This document shows positions 58,801 through 64,000 of a DNA stretch of 64,000 bases, piece by piece. A program made the position numbers and the translations under genes. The stretch spans positions 235,001 to 299,000 of the forward strand of contig NC_012965.1 of the NCBI RefSeq assembly GCF_000027005.1, written 5' to 3'. This DNA is from Komagataella phaffii GS115 (Eukaryota > Ascomycota > Pichiomycetes > Pichiales > Pichiaceae). Positions within the stretch are counted from its first letter, which is position 1. Each line of letters opens with the position of its first letter. The notes under the pieces are model-generated. The model did not search any database. It had not been told where the DNA came from and was given only the letters and a program-made list of their open reading frames with translations.

Positions 58801-59111
58801 CGTTTGGTCTGGTCAAACTGAAACTCCACAACTTGAGATCCAGCTTGTTCGTGATTGGTACAGAACTCTGTGGGGACCAGTGAATCTTCCTCTCGGTTAT
58901 TGTCTAATTTGGGCAAGGGTAAAAACGATGACGAATATGAAGAGCTTTTTTTCTTATCGTAAGAATCATTAACGATTTCTGATGAGCTATTTAAAGATTG
59001 GGTTACTATGCTGTCTCTTCTGTAATCGTTTAAAACATGCGCCGGCGTAAAAGGTTTCAGATTGGAAACGTCCAAGGAAGTTCCATCTTTGTTTTCTTGA
59101 TGTGATACCAT
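55833..59111 (-). CDS. MIL1: DUF726/TMCO4-type putative lipase (Mil1, YFL034W-like)
   Basis: 1092 residues (S. cerevisiae YFL034W 1073). The N-terminal ~280 residues are disordered and acidic. A helical region follows with a Gly-rich membrane stretch (VGIATIGGGLVIGLSAGLFAPVIGAGIAAGL...). The alpha/beta-hydrolase domain carries VTLVGFSLGARVIYSCL with the nucleophile-elbow serine near 715, then VEDVILMGTPIV and VNCYSKTDWILGYLFR. A long charged, coiled-coil tail (KKKKGWSWLRPKKKEWW) ends the chain. In S. cerevisiae the protein is known as Mil1, a lipase-like partner of a clathrin-adaptor mu chain. The domain call is firm; the substrate is unknown. Confidence 0.85.
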   Translation of the reverse strand: MVSHQENKDGTSLDVSNLKPFTPAHVLNDYRRDSIVTQSLNSSSEIVNDSYDKKKSSSYSSSFLPLPKLDNNREEDSLVPTEFCTNHEQAGSQVVEFQFDQTKRSIYSTKETASVPKLNVYSSFKLMAEDINPSTDHLAHTASPTASATASAKEAIVEEEVKDGSDDNSSDDAGWKEMDTEISYTIYDNKGEKIDASIKQQIISQKKDDAPDGYTRINAEEQAQKYEEIDKKMDFLFEKENSNLNRLLNGSHDVEHYEEEDVYSDDDDYTPLSQLDTTKKMLKESQKVAYVGLVQLCIVEMGIALAEVHGTQTRTMGKKLSKAHATFSSWASSLMTKLHKHIGLSEEEQLMIEKLSTHGVRPEDMTPSLLESRKIENPLHQNDIDGKLQSHQHKNTESSAKDVLSPEDIADKKMIDIDVRWTVICDLFLILLSGSIYDSRSRTLLLLFSRHLNLTTVEICQFERRITDSLEMNENNPEDWNEEEILTTRKRIAKKRKYMYVGIATIGGGLVIGLSAGLFAPVIGAGIAAGLSTVGITGASGFLAGVGGTALVTTTGVVTGARIGSKGMLKRVGDVKTFQFRPLHNNGRVNLIITVSGWMNSKGDDVRLPFSTVDPVMGDLYSVFWEPELLQSMGQTISILATEALTQSIQQILGNTILVALMSSIQLPMALSKLGYLLDNPWNVSLDRAWKAGLVLADNLMNRNLGVRPVTLVGFSLGARVIYSCLLHLSKNNAYGLVEDVILMGTPIVSRVDELALARATVSGRFVNCYSKTDWILGYLFRLTSSGIRSVAGLSAVELIPGIENLDCTEWVEGHMAYRKAIPKIMATLGWQVISEEFVDIDEPDLKQTERQRKLIIDFEEARKKMLEEDKTKKKKGWSWLRPKKKEWWDVYDEGRKEVEKKKKQEVNKDDDGSDVNGETLPEELKESGEEASNEEAVLFDVDALNKEIETIEQTEIERMQNKSQTTNLSKEEPHMTQTSPESNKLKDLKLPKRKSVNSSPEGRRTTSINLNILESPISKVEALPPIEIDHIRPTMGFNINKYIPEKSQLKESERLDVNLESPKTPTMSAHIADDDELEFSTTENITMSFGP

Positions 59112-59648
59112 TAGTTTTCAAGGGGCCAAATGAGCATTTCTATTGTATAAGGTTTGGGGTAGATTTTATTATGATCTCAGGTCGATGTTGGGTCTTGTCG
59201 CTGCGCGAACAGAACCAGGACTAATAGCAGGGGCATTCTAGTAAACGAGACGAGTGACTAGTAGAGGGAAGTGGTTGACTACGACGATTGCGGAGGGAAA
59301 CTCCTAAGTTGGTATGCTATGATCTGTTCCATTAAATTTAACAATTCTATAAGAAGGGACGGAATCGTTGCCCGTTAGGGATTCCCCAGATCACAATTGT
59401 CTTAATTCTTCCCAGATGTTAAGTAGAATAATTATCATGAATCAAGTATAGTAAACTCAAAGAAGTTGAATCGTCTGACTGGTGCACCACTTCTATGAAG
59501 ACGCAGACATTTTGTGTGCCTATTGAGAACAAGTTTTTCCCAAAGGTAACGACCGTATCTCATCGAATTTGACTCACAATTAGGTTCCTCTCAATTCGTG
59601 AATCGGGCTTCTTTGTGTAAACAGAGTAAATTTTTCTTTAGCTATCTA
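59112..59648. other. Divergent intergenic region, nothing recognised
   Basis: 537 bases between MIL1 and the orphan at 59649. The frame of the orphan is open back to about 59560 but has no ATG there. No tRNA, repeat or clear splice site is seen. Confidence 0.45.
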
Positions 59649-60860
59649 ATGGAGCTTCGTATCTCTAAAGTACCAACCTCTCTATCACTCAACAGTAGAA
59701 GTCGTTCACTGGAAGATCATGTCCATTGCGAAGCCTTTAAGGATGAGGAGAACTTCAGTAGCACCTATTACGACAGCGGCATGCCTCAATATCGCAAGCA
59801 TCACATAGAATTGGCGTTCTTAATGAAAAATGACAATCTTTCTTTAGCCTGCCGTCTTCAAAAAATTTCTGACATTCTCCTGATGAATGCAAGATCCAGA
59901 AATTTTTCACTCATACTCAAGCCTCGGATATCAAAACTACTACAGAAAACAGTGTTACCATCCACGGTGCAAGTAATGGAAAACATTCAGCTCTACTTGG
60001 AAGAAGAGCCAGAGATAGTAAATAGTCTCATGCAAATAATTGAATCCATTTACATTTTGGAAAATGCTCAAGAGTGCCAGCCTTTTGAGCCCACTATTTC
60101 CGTGCTAACAGACTTTTACATTTTTTTGACAATGCTTCAAGAAGCCGAAAATACCCATACGTTGGATGTATGGTGTTTGAAAGTGCTGGATACTGTTGCA
60201 GTTGTAACTGAAACCTCAAGAAATTTTGAGGAAATCATTAGTTGGCTCGTGGATTTCTTGAACCAAATGAAAGGCAAGCAAACTTCCATTTGGCAAAACT
60301 CCTTTGATCTTTTGAGTAAAGTTTTGAAACACATGTCTAGCTTATGTGAAGCACCGCTATCTGATGCACTGGAGAGAAGTGAAAATGGAAAAATTTTGAA
60401 ACTTTCACTAGAGTCTCAATATAAGGAGTACGTAACATTTGATTATTCAACTGCCAAGTATTTTCCACTGAACATTTCTGAAACCCTTAATGACATCAAG
60501 GTTTGGAAGTATTTGGAGACTGAAAAAAAATTCCCTTCCTTCGTAGCTCTCTTTGAGGCAACACAAAATAGTTCGTATCTTTCCAAGAACACTGCATTGC
60601 ATCTTCGTCAACCTGACTCGTTGTCGAACAACAAAAATCACAGTCCAAACGTTGAAAAAGAGAACCTCAACACTCACAAAAGTATCCTTGGGATTCTGTG
60701 TAGGAAACTCAAACATTCACTAGCTAAACGTGTTGCATATTCCAAGCAGATTCTCAATTCATTTCTTGGTGGTGACATTCTTGTTCCATCAATTGGAAAA
60801 ACAGATAGCAGTGCATTCAAAAAGGATGTTTGCAATGAATCTGTACTTGACGTAATTTAA
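59649..60860 (+). CDS. Hypothetical helical protein
   Basis: 403 residues from the ATG at 59649 (MELRISKVPTSLSLNSRSRSLED). I do not recognise it. Residues about 55-290 look all-helical with regularly spaced leucines, as in armadillo/HEAT-like folds (KHHIELAFLMKNDNLSLACRLQKISDILLM, SLMQIIESIYILENAQ, FEEIISWLVDFLNQMK). The C-terminal third is Ser/Asn/Lys-rich. There is no signal peptide or membrane helix. It converges on TEL2 with 99 bp between stops. A cell-cycle or meiotic scaffold would fit this composition but is a guess. Confidence 0.6.
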   Translation: MELRISKVPTSLSLNSRSRSLEDHVHCEAFKDEENFSSTYYDSGMPQYRKHHIELAFLMKNDNLSLACRLQKISDILLMNARSRNFSLILKPRISKLLQKTVLPSTVQVMENIQLYLEEEPEIVNSLMQIIESIYILENAQECQPFEPTISVLTDFYIFLTMLQEAENTHTLDVWCLKVLDTVAVVTETSRNFEEIISWLVDFLNQMKGKQTSIWQNSFDLLSKVLKHMSSLCEAPLSDALERSENGKILKLSLESQYKEYVTFDYSTAKYFPLNISETLNDIKVWKYLETEKKFPSFVALFEATQNSSYLSKNTALHLRQPDSLSNNKNHSPNVEKENLNTHKSILGILCRKLKHSLAKRVAYSKQILNSFLGGDILVPSIGKTDSSAFKKDVCNESVLDVI

Positions 60861-60959
60861 CATGGGTCTTCTAATTTTAGTAGTAAAAATGATGTGACTC
60901 AACGGAACGAAAAGCTATGAATGCCGTAGTTTGAACATAAAGATGAAAACAACAATGCC

Positions 60960-63509
60960 TTAAGCATTTCCAAATAAGTTGTTTATAGAAACAAGAACTC
61001 CTGCACATTTTCTTCGAATACCATCATCAATCACCGTTTCTAAGATACTCTGTAGCCAATCGCTTATTTGAGATAACTCTTGGCCATAATTTTGAAGTAA
61101 AAACTCTTGATTGGTATTCTGAAGAATAACAAGAAAGGATAATACTAAAGAATCCAAAATAAGTAGTTCGTCGTTCATACCCTTATCAACCAACTCTGGC
61201 GCACTGAACTGGTCGAAATATGAGTCTTTCAAGGGAATAAGAATTGAAACCATTTCCTGTATCATATCAAGTAAATCAGGGGCTGAGGGATAGGCTGTGT
61301 CCAAAATTAGGGACAAAGTTCGGATAAAATGTGAGGTTAGTATCGGAGAGTATCGGCCAATTTTGAATCCTGATTGAGAATTCAAGGCGTGCCATGTAGT
61401 GGCTAAAGGAAAAAAGAACTTGGGACCAACTAACTTAAAAAACTTCTTTTGTCTGCTCTTAGATAACTGGAGGGACTTTTGAGCCTTCTTCAGTTCAAGC
61501 CCTCTAGAAACGCGTAAAACTTTTCCATGGGGCATTAGATTCTTCTCCGCAGATTCAACTGTGGAATTCAAATAATCATCTTCCAGTTGTTGTACTGCAT
61601 GCTGATCAAAAGTGAGAAGGCCATTCTGTTTGTGCTCTAGTTCAATGAACTGGTCATGAATATGTTTCGGCAGTAAACTGGAAGCAAATTCCGTCTTAAC
61701 TTTGTTAAAAGATCTGGTAACGTTCTCATCCTGGTGTCCCTTCAGCTCTCTTGCAGCTAGTGAAAAAGAAGTCAATATAATTAATCTCTGCTGAAGAGAG
61801 TAGTCTCCCGTGAGAAAAAGATTCAGCAATTCTTTGATTGCATGCTCGGAGTTACTAACTATGATTGAAATAATGCTGTTAGTTCTTTGCTGATCAAAAT
61901 TTTCCATTTCAAATCTGTTAGACAATCCCACTAAAGTAGCAAGAAGTTCATTAGTGAAATGTTTGATTTCATCACCAAAATGAGACTTTTGACGAATCAA
62001 TGTGGGTGCCACTTTCAAAGCCACTTCAAGTTTATCAAAGGCCTTGGGATCTTTCTCATCCGCGAGGAGATACTGTAGAAGCTCTTTGATATACACTGGT
62101 CTGGTTGGATAATCCTTCCTAGAGACACTAGGGTCATCGTCATCAGAATCTTCAGGATCTGACAATTCATCATCAGTGACTATGTGCAGGTTCGAGTTCT
62201 GAGGGGTCATATTTGTAACTTCTGTAACTTTCTCCACCCTTGATACTGTTTGCAGTGGCGGGAAGCAAACATCAGATACTAGTGAAGTGACCAGATCGAA
62301 GGCTTCTGAATCTTTAAGTTCGTCCCCCAAGTCTTCGAAAAAGGTGGACTCATAGTCATCTTGTTCCTTCATAATGAACACCTTTTTATTTTGACTATCA
62401 GAATTTTGCAGCACCAAGTTTGCTAGTAGCATTCCTTGTGCACGGACTGAAAGAGAAGTAGAATCAATTCTATTAGTGATCGTTGTGAGAAACGTATGGT
62501 CAGAGGATATTTCAGTATTTGTTGCCGGATTGTGGGACAATAACAATACTATCAAATGCAAATAATGTTTTTGTAAGGTCAAGGGTGTTTTATTGATGAA
62601 CGTTGGAGCACCCCATATCTGCACCAGGGATTTTAGTAAGTCAGATACTTGATATTTGTTGATTAACTTCACATATACTTTCAGAAGTGGAAGATTTTGA
62701 TAATCCAACACAGTAATGAAAAACGAGCTCCAGCTGTCCCATGGAAACTGTGACAGAATACTGTAAACCTTCTGCAAATTATCCAAGTTTTGAGGAGCCC
62801 GTAAAGAGTAGCGTGATATGCAGTAACCTAACAGAGCCTTGATGAATGCGGGCTTCTGAACAGGTGTAAAAGTATTGTAGGTTGATACAAGCGTGCTGAA
62901 TGGTTCCGGAGATTGGAAGAAGTGATCGAAAACCAATTGTGATTCATTGGGCGAACATAGCTGTAAAGCTGCTAATAGTAACTGTGGATTTCGTTCTTTC
63001 TTCAGATTGGCCACGAGGGTGGGTAAAACGACAGAAGTATATCCTTTCAGAGTGGTTATCTCTTGCAATTTGCCTGTCACTGTATGTTTATATTGTCTTA
63101 CATCTTGATATGTTTCATTAAGAACATTAAACACTGTGGATCCAAAGAGAAGCGATCTGGCCTGTCTGATATTGGACTCAAATATAGATTCCAACGACGA
63201 CTCATTGTGTAGAAATATGATCAATAAGTCACAAAGGGAACATTTGATCTCCAAAGATTCGGCATGTTGAATTGAAGAAATTAACAGTTTGATACCAACG
63301 GCTCCTTGAAAAATCTCAGCCAGTTTCCTTTTGGCCAAGTTAGATAAGTCTGGGTAGATCTGCCTCACAGTGACTGTAATCAGGGTCGATCGGATATCTA
63401 GTTTTACGCTCTCTTTTACAGCAGAGTCACTTATTATAGGTAACAACTCATCTAGTACCTCATTTAACTCTTGAAGGGTTGGTTGTTGCCGTAACCTTTC
63501 TAATGACAT
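60960..63509 (-). CDS. TEL2: Tel2, TTT complex subunit
   Basis: 849 residues from the ATG at 63509 (MSLERLRQQPTLQEL); an in-frame ATG 21 codons upstream at 63572 would give 870. The N-terminal HEAT-like solenoid includes LLFGSTVFNVLNETYQ. An acidic linker has DPEDSDDDDP, then RPVYIKELLQYLLADEKDPKAFDKLEVALKVAPTLIRQKSHFG and SLQQRLIILTSFSLAARELKGH, the best-conserved Tel2 block. The EDSDDDD serine (about Ser455) fits the CK2 site that binds Pih1 of the R2TP co-chaperone. Tel2 with Tti1 and Tti2 stabilises the PIKK kinases Tor, Tel1, Mec1 and Tra1. The later start matches the S. cerevisiae N-terminus better. Confidence 0.88.
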   Translation of the reverse strand: MSLERLRQQPTLQELNEVLDELLPIISDSAVKESVKLDIRSTLITVTVRQIYPDLSNLAKRKLAEIFQGAVGIKLLISSIQHAESLEIKCSLCDLLIIFLHNESSLESIFESNIRQARSLLFGSTVFNVLNETYQDVRQYKHTVTGKLQEITTLKGYTSVVLPTLVANLKKERNPQLLLAALQLCSPNESQLVFDHFFQSPEPFSTLVSTYNTFTPVQKPAFIKALLGYCISRYSLRAPQNLDNLQKVYSILSQFPWDSWSSFFITVLDYQNLPLLKVYVKLINKYQVSDLLKSLVQIWGAPTFINKTPLTLQKHYLHLIVLLLSHNPATNTEISSDHTFLTTITNRIDSTSLSVRAQGMLLANLVLQNSDSQNKKVFIMKEQDDYESTFFEDLGDELKDSEAFDLVTSLVSDVCFPPLQTVSRVEKVTEVTNMTPQNSNLHIVTDDELSDPEDSDDDDPSVSRKDYPTRPVYIKELLQYLLADEKDPKAFDKLEVALKVAPTLIRQKSHFGDEIKHFTNELLATLVGLSNRFEMENFDQQRTNSIISIIVSNSEHAIKELLNLFLTGDYSLQQRLIILTSFSLAARELKGHQDENVTRSFNKVKTEFASSLLPKHIHDQFIELEHKQNGLLTFDQHAVQQLEDDYLNSTVESAEKNLMPHGKVLRVSRGLELKKAQKSLQLSKSRQKKFFKLVGPKFFFPLATTWHALNSQSGFKIGRYSPILTSHFIRTLSLILDTAYPSAPDLLDMIQEMVSILIPLKDSYFDQFSAPELVDKGMNDELLILDSLVLSFLVILQNTNQEFLLQNYGQELSQISDWLQSILETVIDDGIRRKCAGVLVSINNLFGNA

Positions 63510-63738
63510 ATCCTTTACTCTGAAAGAGATTGCGGAAGGAATTTGATAATGAATCCTCGCACCTTTTTCCATGTCCCTTCTAGCGTCTCTACCTGTTGGG
63601 GCGGATCAATTTGTATGGTCCTTCCCATTCGCACCTGCTTAAAAGTGACCTTCTCTTCTCCGCCTCTACCTTTTCTATCCCCACACAAGTATTATTGACC
63701 CTCTTTCCAAGTACATCAATTAAGCATACTGGGTTCCA

Positions 63739-64000
63739 ATGGAGGCACCAGAAGTGAAAGCTCAAGATGTTGACTTTCACGATAAATCGGATTCAAACAG
63801 TGAGAATTCAGAGGTTTTCCTCCAGGAAGCTACTGCAAGAAACCCAGTTTTAGTGTTAGAGTTGACCTTGGACAGTAAGATAAAGTACATCAGCAAGTCC
63901 TGGGAATCTATTGTTGGAACTTCGATAGAGAAGCTAATTGGCACACCCATATCTGAGATCATTGTTGGCAGTGAAGACGATAAAGCTGTACTACAAAAGG
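63739..64000 (+). CDS. RIM15: Rim15-like protein kinase, N-terminal PAS region (cut off by window edge)
   Basis: Eighty-seven codons from the ATG at 63739 to the window end; the 3' part is missing. After an acidic start, residues about 34-87 begin a PAS-like fold: NPVLVLELTLDSKIKYISKSWESIVGTSIEKLIGTPISEIIVG. This resembles the PAS domain at the start of Rim15 and S. pombe Cek1/Ppk18. Rim15 is the Greatwall-type kinase that drives entry into quiescence when PKA and TORC1 fall. The kinase domain is outside the window, so the name is provisional. Confidence 0.6.
   Translation, partial: MEAPEVKAQDVDFHDKSDSNSENSEVFLQEATARNPVLVLELTLDSKIKYISKSWESIVGTSIEKLIGTPISEIIVGSEDDKAVLQK

Noticed and set aside
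59507..59641. Possible upstream exon for the orphan at 59649
   Set aside because: A donor-like GGTAACG and acceptor-like ATTAG or TTTAG exist, but there is no TACTAAC-type branch site and the joined frames do not give a convincing protein.

Overview
The window reads as nuclear DNA of a budding yeast. Genes are mostly intron-less, lie on both strands and are closely packed. The few introns are short (51-98 nt), begin GTAAGT/GTATGT/GTACGT and carry a TACTAAC or TACTAAT branch site. CUG is read as leucine at conserved positions (for example the Leu before QIWDTAGQ in the Rab gene at 52971-53585), which argues against the CUG-Ser clade. A complete gephyrin-type molybdenum-cofactor gene and a pseudouridine-degradation gene, both absent from Saccharomyces cerevisiae, together with overall protein similarity, point to a methylotrophic yeast of the Komagataella (Pichia pastoris) type. 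The species name is inference from memory, not a search.

Layout. 1-10.5 kb: truncated HSF-type regulator (SFL1-like), a tiny CENP-W/Wip1-like histone-fold gene, BCS1, UBP2, a TFC6-like TFIIIC subunit and a Cys/Met-metabolism PLP enzyme. 10.5-17.1 kb: BIG1, a small bacterial-looking orphan, APS3 (one intron), CBP4, ERG1 and a DHA2 drug:H+ antiporter. 17.5-26.7 kb: an orphan coiled-coil protein, kinases YPK1 and HSL1, and the gephyrin homologue. 26.8-35.8 kb: SIZ1-type SUMO ligase (one intron), STE14, FCF1, a RUP1-like UBA protein and a degenerate Ras-like GTPase. 36.6-42.7 kb: a bifunctional pseudouridine kinase/glycosidase gene (one intron), an ATF/CREB bZIP factor, VPS23/STP22 and the three-exon V-ATPase gene VMA9. 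43.1-49.4 kb: a membrane protein resembling LDB16, an orphan, heme oxygenase HMX1, a GPI-type wall protein and PHO84. 49.4-51.2 kb is a 1.8-kb gene desert. 51.2-64 kb: BMT6, SEC4, FRS1, MIL1 (YFL034W-like), an orphan, TEL2 and the first exon region of RIM15.

How the parts relate. There are no operons, but some links stand out. UBP2 and RUP1, whose products act with Rsp5 in one ubiquitin-editing complex in S. cerevisiae, lie 25 kb apart. BCS1 and CBP4 both serve assembly of the cytochrome bc1 complex. VPS23, APS3, VMA9 and SEC4 serve endosome, vacuole and secretory traffic. Plausible promoter sites match gene function: a Upc2-type sterol element before ERG1, a Pho4 E-box before PHO84, a Cbf1/Gcn4 composite before the sulphur-amino-acid enzyme, and a PAC-like element before BMT6.

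Starts were placed at the first convincing ATG; several open frames run further upstream without an ATG. No tRNA, rRNA, transposon or CRISPR array was found.
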